Assembly: GCA_963966185.1 (NCBI GenBank)
Contig: CAWZYM010000283.1
Coordinates: 1,331,001-1,395,000, forward strand
Source of the DNA: Rhabditoides inermis
Lineage: Eukaryota; Nematoda; Chromadorea; Rhabditida; Rhabditidae
Length of the DNA: 64,000 bases
Direction of reading: 5' to 3'
Positions 50,820 through 63,025 of the stretch are shown here, piece after piece. Under the pieces are notes generated by a model, which saw only the letters and a list, made by a program, of their open reading frames with translations, did no database searches and was not told the origin of the DNA. Every line of letters starts with the position of its first letter. The stretch's first letter is position 1. Made by a program: the position numbers and the translations under genes.

Positions 50820-50902
50820 AACTCACGCTTTCCATTAGCAGATTCGTTTCTGCGTCGAATGTCGCGGTGCATATGGAACATGAGATGGATGGCGCTCACC
50901 AT
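49301..50902 (-). CDS. multi-pass membrane protein, unrecognised
   Basis: Eight exons: 50827-50902, 50522-50664, 50346-50450, 50085-50234, 49870-50038, 49707-49800, 49500-49612, 49301-49411, about 320 residues. The start MVSAIHLMFHMHRD is two bases after a TTTTCAG acceptor. At least six hydrophobic segments can be seen, for example LLQLWQLLIALNFML, FVCSAIMNFIPHWIIIGIF, TALLLLLLLGAALLV, IVIRGFYLVAILAILL and FFFDLLVMIFLTHVL. The C-terminus (ENEYRLVDAS...) is hydrophilic. I cannot place the family. All junctions agree in phase except that between 50346-50450 and 50085-50234, where one exon ends in phase 0 and the next needs phase 2; an exon boundary may be wrong or there is an indel. Confidence 0.68.
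50741..50820 (+). repeat. (AAC)n microsatellite
   Basis: About 25 AAC/ACA trinucleotides in the first intron of the membrane protein gene, running to within six bases of the exon. Confidence 0.92.
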
Positions 50903-51695
50903 GGCTGAAAATGGAAGTGAAATATGATCACACACGCGAAATCAGGAACATTTACAAGGAGAGCCAGTCAAACGGCCTTTTTCGGGGTATATGTGGGCCG
51001 AAATTCGGTCAAAGAAGGCTATTTGGCGATACACGTTGAAAATTGAGACGAGGAAGCGCAATGCAAATAGCTCTGGCCAGCCAGTGTGTTCCAGCGGTAG
51101 TGGATCACAAAAAGTGTGTGAGAGATGGAGAGAGAGAAGCGGACATCGATTGCGGAGCTGTGTCCCGCGGCACCCAGTTTTTGCGCGGCCTGCTGCGGAT
51201 TGCATTTGCTTCGCATGTCAATTAGATATACGAAAAGTATTTCCATCCAAAATCAGTGACAAAATATGACCGTGTGTAGAACACTTATGTAGAAAGATTA
51301 TACTGATTGTACTTACATTATTATATGAAAATTACGGTAAAATTACGGTAAAAGCCGCAATACAGTACAATAGCAACTATGAGTCCAAATTAATCACATT
51401 CTAATCATATTATCACGCTCAGATTCATAGCTTTTTTGCACGTTTCTGTAATTAATGAGGGCAACATATGAGAAAAAATAAACTATTGTCTCCATTACAT
51501 TGGTATAAAGTCCACAAATTACTTGCATTTCCGGTTTTCTGAAGAGGACGATACATTGTTATAAAGCCATTGCTTGCATTTACGATCTTATGTTTTATTA
51601 GAAACATTCCGATACCTACTTCTGATACGATATTAACTATCCGATACTAGTATTCCGATACTAATTATATTCGAAAAATTCCGATACTAATTTCC
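50903..51695. other. divergent intergenic region
   Basis: 5' flanks of the minus-strand membrane protein and the plus-strand chemoreceptor relic. Short direct repeats of ATTCCGATACTA occur at 51600-51690. No gene was seen. Confidence 0.4.
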
Positions 51696-53293
51696 ATGGA
51701 TCTGGAATACTGGCCGCCCGCGTTGCACAAGATTCTATTGTGCAACACCGTTGGTGGCGCTATTATGTTCATGTTAACTGGCTCTCCTCTTATTCTGTTT
51801 TTGCGCTGTAAGCCGGTTAGTTTACTGCGCACCACCTTGTTACAATATGTTTTCAGAGAGGATTAGCTATGATAACTTGCACGATATTTGTGGAATGTCT
51901 CATAGGAGTGAGCACATTCTGGTCAAGTGTGGACAGATTATCGAGATTTGGCGAACGTAATTTTTTTTTGGAATTTAGTTTAATGTTGGAATCGTTCAGC
52001 AGTGATATACATTCCACCGAAAGACTGTCTTTTTTGTGGGTACTATCTGCTCACAACGATTTCTTGGCAGCTCGATTCATACGCTATTTTAGCGAATTCT
52101 CTTGATAAGTATTTTATTCACAATTACAAAGTAATACAATGAAAGTAATTAATGATCAGATTTTGCGCGGCACTGTTCTCGTACAAATATATAGCTTATC
52201 GTAAGGAAATCACTTCAGTTTTGATCGCAGGTATGAGTAATTGAGTGTTTTTCAATTGTAAGAAATTGTTTACAGTACCATTCGCAGTGACCTTGGCAGT
52301 GACTACAGTAAATGTTTGCGTATTGTACTTTGAAACAAATTTGGTAGACGCTTTTTTTTGTTTTATCAGCCTGATTCCGACATGTACATACAATGATGGG
52401 TTATCTGGAAGCACACACAATCCTACAGTGGGGTATTGGGGCTCCTTGGCTGGAACAGTGCGGCGCGAGTCCTGACTGTTCATGGTAGATGGGCGTGAAC
52501 ATCGCGAAGTGACCAGTTCCGGATGCTAGGCGTGGTAGAAGATCTTGAAAGACTGCCGCCGCCGATGGTAGGGCTCTCAGAGGATGAGAGTGGGTTCACG
52601 CACCCCACCGGGAGGTAGTGGAATTCGGTAGAACAATTGCCCGCGAGGGGAATCGAACCAGCGACCGTTCACTTAGCAAGCTGTGACGCTATCCACTTGG
52701 CCAACCCGGCCCGTGGTAGACGCTTACTGTTGGCAAATGACTGTAAATGTGCCAGTAAGTTTTGTTTTTCATGTATATTGTATTATATTATCTGATATCA
52801 TTCCATATTTTCAGGAGTTTACAAATTACACAGTCTTTTGCAATATGAGTTGCATTTTAATCAGTTCATTACTTTACATCATTACGACATTATTTTTGAG
52901 GGTACGCAAGTGAAAATACTATTTCATTTCATGTTACTTGTTTGACAGAACTCACAAAAGCGATCGAATAAACTTGGAAAATCTGTAATATATTTCACAA
53001 AAACAATAGGTATGTTTAAGAGTTTAAAAACATGAACGAAACAAAACTAAAATTCAGGTTTAACTATTCTCACTTCCTTCACCTTTAATTTCATTCCCGA
53101 TATCCTTTTGTATTTTCAAGTGCCAGTCATTAGAGAAAACCCGTCGTTGTACATTGTCGCTTTTGTATTTCGAGTGAGTAAAAGTGTGCAATGTTTTTTT
53201 CAATGATTCCAGGTCATCATAAATTTCTTCATTATCATCTGCCGCACTAGGGTTCTACACGACTTCATTGTATCAGCGTTGCGATGCAAATGA
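51696..53293 (+). pseudogene. nematode-type serpentine chemoreceptor, disrupted (copy 1)
   Basis: Recognisable exons: 51696-51815, 51857-52105, ~52160-52230, 52276-52353 continuing at 52726-52754, 52815-52901, 52949-53009, 53058-53173, 53213-53293. The product would have seven membrane segments (start MDLEYWPPALHKI, end VSALRCK). Exon sizes and phases mirror the paralogue at 61 kb. Two lesions are visible. Exon 4 is split by a 360-bp SINE. The second exon runs into a stop where the paralogue has its splice donor: the homologous GT reads GA. Family placement (nematode 7TM chemoreceptor) rests on layout and hydrophobicity; I cannot assign a subfamily. Confidence 0.65.
52354..52713 (-). mobile_element. 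tRNA-derived SINE with 12-bp target duplication
   Basis: The target TGGTAGACGCTT flanks the insert exactly (52342-52353 and 52714-52725). On the minus strand the insert starts with a tRNA-like head: A box GGCCAAGTGGATAGCG, a TTGCTAA loop resembling a serine GCT anticodon, and B box TGGTTCGATTCC. It ends in an A-rich tail (T run at 52352-52358). The middle ~250 bases are unrelated to tRNA. It interrupts a chemoreceptor coding exon. Confidence 0.88.
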
Positions 53294-53549
53294 CAGAAGA
53301 ATGCAGTCATTTATCTGGGTGGAATGACGCCTTGGAAAAGACGTATTTGAAGTATATTTTTTTCAATTGTTTGAATCCTGTTTGACAATAATACACTAAG
53401 TAAATGCGGTGACAAAAAGGAAGAACAAAATACGTAAAGGGAGAACAAAATACAAACGATTGACTGCAAAGTTGAAAGTATATTTAAAAGAGAAAACTTC
53501 ATGGAAAGAGCAGTATCCAGCAGACAGGCAGTAAATCACAAAAACATGG

Positions 53550-53593
53550 TAGAGAGAGAAAGAGAGAGAGAGAAGGGGAGGGAGAGAGAGAGG

Positions 53594-53624
<31 letters not shown>

Positions 53625-53650
53625 GGAGAGAGAGAGAGAGAGAGAGAGAC
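53550..53650 (+). repeat. (GA)n tract
   Basis: Purine dinucleotide tract in the space between the chemoreceptor relic and the next gene's 3' end. Confidence 0.9.
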
Positions 53651-53935
53651 GGGTCGCGGACATCGATTGCTGAGCTGCGGCCAAAGGTTTTTCGCGCGTT
53701 CTGCAAGGGATTGCCGCGCATTCCTATCTGACTAAGAGTCTGAATCCGAGTCTGAATGTGCCGAACAAAAACAAGTCTATGCGCGTTTCACCATCGGAAG
53801 AGGAGATTCGTTCTTATACTGCTTACTATCACCGAGTTTGCCTAATAAAGCGTTGTTATACAGCAAACGTATTACCAGACAAATGTATTCAATATTGGAA
53901 TACATTGAATCAAGCGCAACAATCAGAACAAGATT

Positions 53936-54113
53936 TTAAAAAAGAGTTCGTGTTGTGCGTTTCCTGAACAAAAGTTTTCGATCCATCGATTCATCCACAG
54001 ACAAACATTCCTTGGGCTCTTTCACTACTTTGATTGGATTTTCGTATTCGAAAACTGAAGTGGCCTGAAATGATTTCAATTGAGCATAGGAAAAAGAGGA
54101 AGAGAGTGAGAGA

Positions 54114-54166
<53 letters not shown>

Positions 54167-57100
54167 GTGCTAATGGATACCTCTTGTACTTGTAGATGAG
54201 AACCTTGGACCATCTCGCTTGCAGACGCAGTGGCGTATGCCGAATGATACGAATCATTTGATTCATCACCCGCCGGCAGAGGCGCGTCCTCGCTCTCCGC
54301 ATCACTCTAAATCATCTTGATCTGTAACCTATCCGATACGATCACCTCCTTGGAAAAAATTGCTTATTGATTTATCTTAGCAAACCTACATGCAGAGTTC
54401 TAAACTCCTCTGCTGTATCTATATAGTTCTATGCTCGCAACAAGTTGTGCGCGATGGGGTAGATCAGAGGAAGACGGAGAATGAGCTCTCGGCAATAACG
54501 CGCAAAACAAGAGAGGCAGACGGTTATGGCACCGTATTTCGAACTGCAAACGAGGTAGATCGAAAACTATCGCTCTGGCGCAGGCTATATCATCGAATTC
54601 GCAATGTGCAATGTGAATACGAGGCAGACTTGATAATGGACACTGAAAGCGTCATCTATGATTGTTGCTCGCAAAAGCAATTGTGATAAAAAAATGCTCT
54701 GCCTTATGTCAGTGTGACGCAAGTGAAGAACCAAAAAAAAATACAAACTACTGACTACCAGGCGCTTTCATTTCCTCTCAGATTCGCCAGCGCTCCTTGT
54801 TACCGTACTACCGGTGTGGTTCAGTCACGATCTATTTAGCTATTGAAAATGATAATTATCGTACCGGATTGTCGCAGCCACCACCCGATCTGACTTCACC
54901 TCCAGCCGAGATGGGCGATTCACAGTTGATGCCGAGTTCTGCGTAGGCCTCACTGCAAGGAAAAACATACGTCTCCAATTTTCCGCCACCCGTGATTGAC
55001 ACAAAACTTACGTAAGTGTGGCGTATCTTGCGGGGCTAGGGGTGTGACATAGGCATTTTTAGCTCTTCATAGCCAATGTCCTCTATTACTAGGCGAGTGG
55101 TTCAGTGGTTATGCGCCATAGCAACAAGAGTGAGGAGAGGAGCCCGATTAGGTAATCGACGACCTCCAGTGGGCGACACCGTCGACTTCGCATAAGTCGA
55201 CACAACAGTAAACAACCGAGACCATTATCAACTATCATCTTCAACAACAATGCAACACAAGATAATCCATATAGTGTATTCGCATAGCAAGAAATAGTGG
55301 CATTAGCAAGGCATTGAGAAAACTGCCATCCTTGGGTGCTCCAAGGAGGAGAACTGATGCGCGAGAGCGAATAAGAGAGGGCGGAGCGGGGGGCGCGCGT
55401 TGCCGATTCAAGGCGGCAACAAGGAGGGTACTGGTCATTTGGACGTCGCGAGAAGTGTGTGGATGGACCGCCTTCCTTTTCAGATCCAACATCGCTAGAA
55501 TGAACACTATCCCGATCACAGGCGGCCACTGGAGTAGTCGAGGGCGTGTCGTGGCGCGAGTTGCGAGTGTCATTGTTGTCCGCTACTATCGCTGAAGTGA
55601 TACAGAATGAAACCAGTTGTGTGTTAGCAGAATGGTATGAGCCAACCGTTCGAGTCTCGTCCCGCACACTCCCGGCGGTGCACCTTGTCCTTTACGTGCG
55701 CGTCCACTGAAATATAGGCATGAACCCGTCTGTCAACACACATCAACATTTTCCACGCACACTTTTGTGATATACTACAGAAGTTAGACTTCATCCGGTA
55801 GAGTAGTATTCCATCATTCAGCATGTTGTCTGAACGCAAGACGAGTGAATGTGAACGGCATAATCCAAACGTACCGGACCAACAAAACAGAACAATCGCT
55901 CTGTGTTTCTTTTTCACTTCAATATGTGTGAGTGAATCTATAATGCCATGGATTGCAGTTTCCTTTCCACTTGACAAAATCGCCGATAGTAAATTCCAAG
56001 TCGGCTCAATCTGAAAACATAAAACAAATGTATTTTGTATTGAGAACGCCTACCATGTGCCACAGCGGATGAGTTTGGATTGATTCACGAAGATTTTGAA
56101 GGTCTTGCACCAGCAGATCCCTCTCGTTGAGAGAAGCAACAACAAAGTTGTTGTCAATGGTTGTTTGAAATACTTGATCAATAGGCTCTGAAAGACAATT
56201 GAAACATATTAGTGAGATACAAATTAAACTGACGAATTCTGTTCGGAAGAGCGTCTTCGCAAAGTTCTTGAATATGGGTGGTCAGAGGTGAAAGAAGCAG
56301 AGTTGATGAATGTGTAATATTTATTCTTTTGGCGTCCACAGTCTGTAGAAGCTTCTGTAAGGTTCGAAACAACGACATTTGTTTAAAAAAAAACGTAAGT
56401 GACAGCCACATCCGGTTTGTCAACAATGTACTACATGAGCACACCTCGTATAGGGGTTTGATGTTTGCAGTGACTCCGATGGCCGCCGCTAGAGTCGCCG
56501 CCTTTTGGAACAGCCACGATCGATCGGTTTCTACGCGACTGAGCAGTCCACCGGCAGCAGCGCACACCACAAAAGCCTTTTCCTGGAAAAGAAACGAAAA
56601 ATATTCAATATCAAAATTTCACAATGCTTTGCGCATTTTTGTAAACTCACAAGCTTTTGGGTAACTTCTAGAATCAGCTCGTCTGTTTCGGCTGACTCGA
56701 ATGTGGAAGTGGCCAGCCGATGCAGCTGCCTGAAATCAGTATTTAGTATATTTATACTGATAAATTATCTCAGTTGAAGTAGTTCCTGATAGTTTTCTCC
56801 ATGCTCGTTTCCTCATCACCCAATCACCCATGTGCCGTTCCACATCATCCTTGATCGAAGAAGGAACGTTCTGGTCGGCGAGAATGCATAGAACGAGGCA
56901 CTCGCTGCAAGAAATGGTCATCTCTTGATTTTCAAAGAGGGTTTTCAATGAGTCTGAAGTTACGCAAAAAATAAGCTAGTGAAGCTGATGGCGTAAACAA
57001 GACAATTTTTTTTTCGCTCAATGCTAAATGCTCTTCTGCCCGCGTCACACCATCCATTGCATGTGTTTTATGAATCTACCATTCATATTCTGGTTTCCGT

Positions 57101-59533
57101 TTGTGGCAAAAGATGCACAAAAACACCCACAATGGAAGATGTAAGAGCCGCATGCCCTGGCGAGGAGGCGAGTGTCTTCCTGACACGCTAGCGTCAGTCG
57201 TGTGTGGCTCCGCGGGCTCTTGTCTCCCATCGACTCCGCCTCCCACAGCTTCTCTTCCCCTATCTTAGTCGTCCCTGAGATACGTTAGGAGTTCCAAGTC
57301 TGAACTACTCTCTAGCAAACTACTCCACTCTCAACTTACATTTCGACACTGCGTCAACAGTGTTTTGATACTCCGTCTTCAAGGGTTTGACAACTGTATT
57401 CTGAAAAAAAGAAGATACAATCATGAACAATTGAGAAAAAAAACAAATAAGTTCTTACTGTTTTCAGCTTTTTGAACGCCATTTTGAGTAGGTAGAGCAA
57501 TTGGTACTCTTTTTGTTCATTTGAATGAAGAGTATCTATCAGAGCTAAAACAGTTCTGTTCATCCAGTTTCTGTGTAGTACTGACCAATTTTTTGCAGTA
57601 TCGTTTCTTTCTTTTCTCTGGTTATCTGCATTTCATAGAAGTCATCTCTTGTAACAGTTGTCGTGCCCATCAATGCCCTCTAAACTGGACAACTAGTGTT
57701 TTATTGAGAAAACACATACCTCTGTGTATTGCGCGATCAAATTATCGAATAATTGCACTTTGTAGAAACGTAGCTTCTCGACGACGAGTCCACCAATCGT
57801 CCTAGACAAAGGTCATTCAAACGCACTTCAAGTGTAATAACGCACGTTATGAATCGATTTCCGTGCGCAGTCGGGAATAGTTGCATGAAGTAGTACTCAC
57901 TGAAGATTGAGTTCACTTGACTCGACAAAAACACTGCGAAAAAAATTACATTAACGAAAAGCACCTGTGAGTCATGTACATCGGTTTTTTAGGCACCGGC
58001 GTTTCCTTTTCATCTTCCATCGTCTCTTTCCTCACTTGCAGAGAAGGTTCTCTGAAAAAACACACGCACAGTTAAAACGCGAAACTCTGATAGTAAATTT
58101 GAAACCAAAGTGTCATAATCAAGAGTTTCATATTGTTCAACACGCTACAATCCATAACACAAAGCATTAACACAAGTTCGACGCGGAGGAAAAGAACTTT
58201 TCGGAACTTATTGATCAAATGTCGGCTGAGTAACGATCGAAAATCGATCGTCGACATATAACGTATTCGCCCAGCAAGGTTTTCGCTTTTTGTACGTTTC
58301 TCTTATATACTGTTGCTATGTCAAGATGATACTAACCCCGACAAATTTCTGATGCCTAATTTGTATCACTGGCTCTATGAATGTGAAAAAATTGAGCGAA
58401 GCGGTCCAACTTTCTAAACCGCTGCACGGAATAACTCAAGTGTAGATCCGCCCATATTGTTTCCACTCAACTCACCCTCGACAGCCATGCGTGCCTTTCT
58501 TCGCTGTATTCGCTGTTTCGGAAGGTGTGCGCATTTCCGCACTTCTTATGACCGCCACCCTGCGTCCGGGAGGGGAGCCAGTCTGGAAAGTGATCTCGTC
58601 CAACTCTGTTTTGATGAGGAATCGCGAACCGAGGTGGGTGGCGTTACAGCTTCCGGTGCCCGGACCTCTCGCTCCCCTTGTGCATGGGGCGCATCGTCCT
58701 GAGAATGACACACGAGTAGAATGGAATATAACACGAGATCACATCGATTACTGATCGACAGATCAGCGTGATTCTGGATGCGAGAAATAAAAGTGCAGAT
58801 GTACATACCTTGTTTTGCTCTTTCGCTCGTTCCGGTGTGGAAGACTTCTAAGAGTTACGGTAAGTGAAAACTTCACAATAATCAATCTATAACCAGTCCA
58901 CGAAAGATCGATTTTGTTGAACTGGTTAAGAGAAAAACGGGTGTGTTGCTGACAATCTTGAAGCATGAAGCTCTAGCCACGGCAATTCACGACTGAACAG
59001 AACACGTTGTTTTAGAGCGGTTTCGTTTCGATATTCATTCTACTGATTGAGACAGAGAGTGCGCGAGAGATCGTGCAATGAGAGAGACGGCAGACGGCGC
59101 GAGAGTGGAAAAGAAACGTGCGTGGCGTGGCGATTGATTCATCGGCGGAACGCGCTGCGCGTTGAATGTTCTTTGTTCACTGTGAATTGCCGTGGCTAGC
59201 ATGCAGCGCGCTTGCAAGAGCAGTGAGTGAGAGCATACCTTGTTAATACATGTAGTTGATGGCTGACGAGGTGCGAATGTCGATCGTCGTTTCGTACCGT
59301 TCACTTGGCCCTGTAATATGCAATGCCATTGACTGTAATGACACGACACCAAACCGATATCCTATCTAGGTTTTCTCTCTCTATCTCTCTCTCTCTCAGC
59401 TAGGGAGAAGGTTGAAGTGGAACACGTGGAACACACGCACCTGCTTGAGTCGCTGGCCGGCGCACGTGAAGCCGGCGTGTGGGGTGGGTAGAAGGAGCAG
59501 GATGATCTGCACCAGCGGGTGGCACAGAAGCAT
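53936..59533 (-). CDS. multi-exon gene of unknown function, signal-peptide-like start
   Basis: Exons by phase: 59441-59533, 59239-59310, 58809-58847, 58559-58698, 57965-58051, 57901-57933, 57720-57801, 57586-57625, 57459-57544, 57340-57400, ~57150-57274, ~56820-56953, 56651-56729, 56445-56582, 56234-56354, 56054-56187, 55875-56010, 55670-55706 (tentative), 54865-54952, 54181-54306, 53936-54064. The first exon reads MLLCHPLVQIILLLLPTPHAGFTC, a plausible signal peptide. A Ser/Thr/Lys-rich stretch follows. Then come long helical segments (LVVEKLRFYKVQLFDNLIAQYTE; KAFVVCAAAGGLLSRVETDRSWLFQKAATLAAAIG) and an acidic Ser-rich tail. I recognise no domain. The junctions around 57150 and 56820 are unresolved. 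The start exon could belong to a separate transcript. Confidence 0.6.
54108..54162 (+). repeat. (GA)n microsatellite
   Basis: Pure GA run in the last intron of the unknown minus-strand gene. Confidence 0.9.
54422..54590 (+). repeat. dispersed repeat R1, copy 2
   Basis: Matches 8679-8846 in the same orientation with roughly 90% identity by eye. It lies in an intron of the unknown minus-strand gene. Confidence 0.7.
55088..55680 (+). mobile_element. tRNA-like element interrupted by a ~500-bp insertion
   Basis: An A-box-like start (GTGGTTCAGTGGTTATGCGC, 55096-55115) lies 500 bases before a B-box-like end (CCGTTCGAGTC, 55646-55656). Between them 55124-55629 is bracketed by the 5-bp direct repeat TAGCA (55119-55123 and 55625-55629). 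Removing one TAGCA and the insert brings the two halves to normal tRNA spacing. The insert itself has no recognised protein. Nested insertion is an inference. Confidence 0.5.
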
Positions 59534-59639
59534 CACCGCCTTCTTCCACCACCCTCTCCTGTCGTCGCAGCCACGGAAATGACACTCGCTGCGCGTGAAT
59601 GCGTGCGTGCGAGACAGGCCTCAAGCAGAGATCTTCCGA

Positions 59640-59838
59640 CCTTTCTCTTTCTCACTCACTCCTTCTCGCATTCTTTCACTTTCGCCCCTCTCATTATACT
59701 CTTCCAACCCCTCTTCTCGCATTCACTTACTACTGCCCGTCTCTCTCTCCCTTCATCTCTCTCTCCCTATGTACCTCTCCTTCCCTCCCTCTCTCTCTCT
59801 CCCCTTCTCTCTCTCTCTCCCTCCCTCTCTCTATCTAC

Positions 59839-59882
<44 letters not shown>
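59640..59882 (+). repeat. (CT)n-rich tract
   Basis: Imperfect then pure CT repeats between two minus-strand genes. Confidence 0.9.
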
Positions 59883-59941
59883 GATCACAGGTTGTTTGTA
59901 ACACACTTTATCGGTTCACAAACAACAAAACGTGGAAATAG

Positions 59942-60332
59942 TCAAGTTATATTCGTGGTCTTTTTCTTAGGCTTCTTCTTCAGCACGAACCTAAAAATAC
60001 GAAAGATTGTCAGGCATATAGTAGAATATCGTCCTTGGTCGGCTCGCGCTCAAAGTCAAATCTCGCGATCGGTGATGCCTAGAAAGGATACGGTAGGTAC
60101 CGTACCTCTGAGAAGATGGCAGTGAGCAGCTGTTCTCCCTTGTTGCATGTCTAGTCGGAGATGGCGACTCAGCGTTCCCGAGTGCCAGTCAGCTCGTTGT
60201 ACCCAGAAGGATGGTCAGTGGACGGAGAGAGAGAGAGAGGGGGCACTCACTGCTAGGGCAGTCTCACAGCGGTCCGTCGACCGCGCCGAGCTTGGCGAAC
60301 TTGACAGTGTCTCCGTCGTTGTACACGTTGGT
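59942..60332 (-). CDS. possible small Lys-rich protein
   Basis: Three stretches can be joined in phase: ~60270-60332 (MTNVYNDGDTVKFAKLGAV), ~60107-60151 and 59942-59990 (FVLKKKPKKKTTNIT, stop). The total is about 54 residues with a basic tail. The splice sites are plausible (CT|GTGAGA, GACTAG|, AG|GTACGG, TTTTTAG|). There is no family recognition, and further 5' exons may exist. Weak call. Confidence 0.3.
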
Positions 60333-61058
60333 CATCAAGTCAATCGATATCGATCGATATTCAGTCGACGCACCTTTCAAATGTCGAGTCCGAGCGGGCG
60401 GCGCTTGCATGCGATAGACGGGAAGGGAGGAGAGGATAACCACTTATCTAGTTCCACCCAGTCTCTCCCTGTTCCTCCCAATCACAGAAAAATGGAGATT
60501 CCCTTTTTTCATTTCCCGCCGCCGCATCGGTTGTGGTTTGGACGTGGTAGTCCTGGTGAAAATAGTATACAGAAGTGTGTCAGCTCCGAATAAGCTTTGT
60601 GTCGGAAATCAAAACATGCGTAGTTTAATCCGTCGGCGTCATGAAAACAGCTACTGTTTGTTCGTATACCTACTTAGTCGATAATCGATCGATATCTGTC
60701 TCTCTCATGATTTGCAATAGTTTCCATTGCGGCCACCGCTTCACCCATTGCCGCTGAAGGCAATGATCTCGAGTTTCGATGCAAATGAGTATGCGAATTC
60801 CCCACATCGAAAACGCGAATCCCTCACATCCTCACAAACTGTGGCGTATTGGGAGTGTATTTTAAGGAAATACGGTGACTTCCACTCAATGAATCTGGCA
60901 ACGATGCACATCAATCGATAGAGCACATCTTGGCGAATCGAACTAGTACTTGAAATGCCCGAAATGACGTCATGACAAAAATGTGATGGATAATCCCATG
61001 GAATATAATCTCATGGAACAGTGTATTTAGGGCGGGATTTATCATTTCCGAAATTAAA
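60333..61058. other. intergenic region
   Basis: Contains palindromic TCGATCGATAT/ATCGATATCGATCG phrases near 60340 and 60680. No supported gene. Confidence 0.4.
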
Positions 61059-63025
61059 ATGGACGTGGTATACTGGCCGCCTGTGGTGTACAATATATCG
61101 CTAGTCTTCGTGATCGGTGGTGCAATAACTATTGTACTAAATCTCTTTCTTCTCATACTTATCTCACGATGCAAGACGGTAGGTTTGAGTAGTGTTCAGT
61201 CTTTTCAAATTTTAAACTACTTCAATATTTTTAAACTGCTTTCAAAATTTTCTGCGCCTTTTTCAATCACCTCAAACTATTTCCGAGCATATTTGAACTA
61301 CTGCAAATTCAAAAAAAAACGTAATGATTCGCAAGGAACTGTTTTTCAGAGGGCAGTATAATATTATTCTGAGAGATAGTTCGCCAGATTACGGTAGAAA
61401 ATCGATCTACCCTCGAGTCGCATTCGATCTACCTTCTAATCGTGAGGAGACCCAAGCGCGCGCTTTCAAACGATGATATCGATCAAAGAAGCCGGCATGC
61501 GAATCAAAGAGGCCGCGCGACACTCGACCATTTGCTCGCGCTGTCTGACCTCTCTCGCTCGCAACTGAGTTTCGCCAACTGACCCCGGCTGGCAATAACA
61601 GAAACTATCCACCAGGCGGCGACTATAATGATATCATACGCGGTACTCATCGATTGTCTGATGGCCTGGACAGACTATCCAGATTCAATGAACGTAGGAA
61701 GACATCTATGTTTTAAACTCATGAAAATCTTCAGCGATAAGATACATATGGCGAATGTGTGCGCCAAAGTTACTTCATTGTCACTACGCTCACTTGACAA
61801 CTGGGTTTCTATGCAGTATTGGTACTCTCGTTAGACCGGTATTGCATGCAAATGTATATATGTTTCTCGTGATTTTCAAGGATTTTGCGCTGCGTTGTTT
61901 CCCATGGAATATATAGTTCACAGTAAGAAAATAACTTCAGTTTTTATTATAGGTGAGTGAATGTTTTTTAACTATACAGTACCGATCGCAATAACCTTGG
62001 CAGTTACTGCAGCAAATGTCTCCGGACTGTACTTTGAAACAAATTTGGTGGACTCTTATTGTTTGCGAATGACTGTAAATGTACCAGTAAGTATCACATT
62101 CGGTAACAGTTACATAGCTATTTGTATATTTGTACTACACTAGCCAGGAAATGTGGCAACTTTTCAGGTATTCAATAGTTTCACAACGTTGATGAACATG
62201 TTTTGCATTTCCATTAGTTGGTTACTGTACATTGTTATGACTTTGTTTTTGAAGGTATTTTAATTATAACATAATTTCTTCTACCACTTGTTTAACAGAA
62301 CTCACAAAAATCAAATCAACTGGGAAAATCTGTCTCGTATTCGACAAAAACAGTCGGTACGATTCAAAATTATTGTTTTCGCATGATACAAAGAGATATT
62401 GAATTGTTTACTTTCAATCTTTTTCCCGATATCCTTGAATATATCGAAATACCAATAAATAAAGAACACTCCTCTAATTTCATGTTCGCTTTTGGAATCA
62501 GAGTGAGTTCACTGTTTAAAAATCACGGTTTCAATTGTATGTTCAGATAATAATAATAATATTTATTACCGTGTGTACTATATAGAAGAACACAGGACAA
62601 ACACATAAAGAGAGTGAATACGGCAAGCGTGAGTGGAAAATAAATACACACAGAAATAGGATAAAACAGATAACACAGGTTCCAAATGAGCACTCATCTA
62701 ATTTTGGACGGAGGGAACAAATGGGAGTTATCTAGATCTAGGAGATACGATTTCACTGTTTGATGTTTCGAAGATAAACTGATGTGGTTGGAGAGTATGT
62801 TTCAGAGTGCAGATTATTATCAACTTTTTCATAATCATCTTCCGCACACGAATTCTTCACGACATCATAATATCAATGTTTCGATGTAAACAGAAGCAAC
62901 TGTCTTCTATTCGCCTAGTGACAACTATCCCGTCAAAACAACGATATAAACTCACTGAAATGAACACTTGTAACCGGCTTAATTTTTTTACAAGCATTAC
63001 AACAAATAAAATGATCAATCGTTGA
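61059..63025 (+). pseudogene. nematode-type serpentine chemoreceptor, probably damaged (copy 2)
   Basis: Exons: 61059-61178, ~61629-61832, 61881-61952, 61980-62086, 62168-62255, 62299-62356, 62396-62502, 62813-63025. Start MDVVYWPPVVYNI and the motif FCAALFPMEYIV are shared with copy 1, as are YFETNLVDSYC and LGKSVSYSTKT. The last exon carries a longer tail than copy 1. Two problems are visible. The start of exon 2 abuts dispersed repeat R2, which has replaced the sequence where the acceptor should be. In exon 5 a GGG run (62220-62222) where GG is expected shifts the frame. The last intron is enlarged by an insert with an ATAATAATAATATTTATTA edge. It may be a recent pseudogene or contain sequence errors. 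Confidence 0.6.
61515..61627 (+). repeat. dispersed repeat R2, copy 2
   Basis: Nearly identical to 14832-14945. Its right edge coincides with the start of recognisable chemoreceptor exon 2. Confidence 0.75.

Noticed and set aside
53758..53967. 69-codon plus-strand protein.
   Set aside because: Antisense to the last exon of the minus-strand gene, with no splice or family support.
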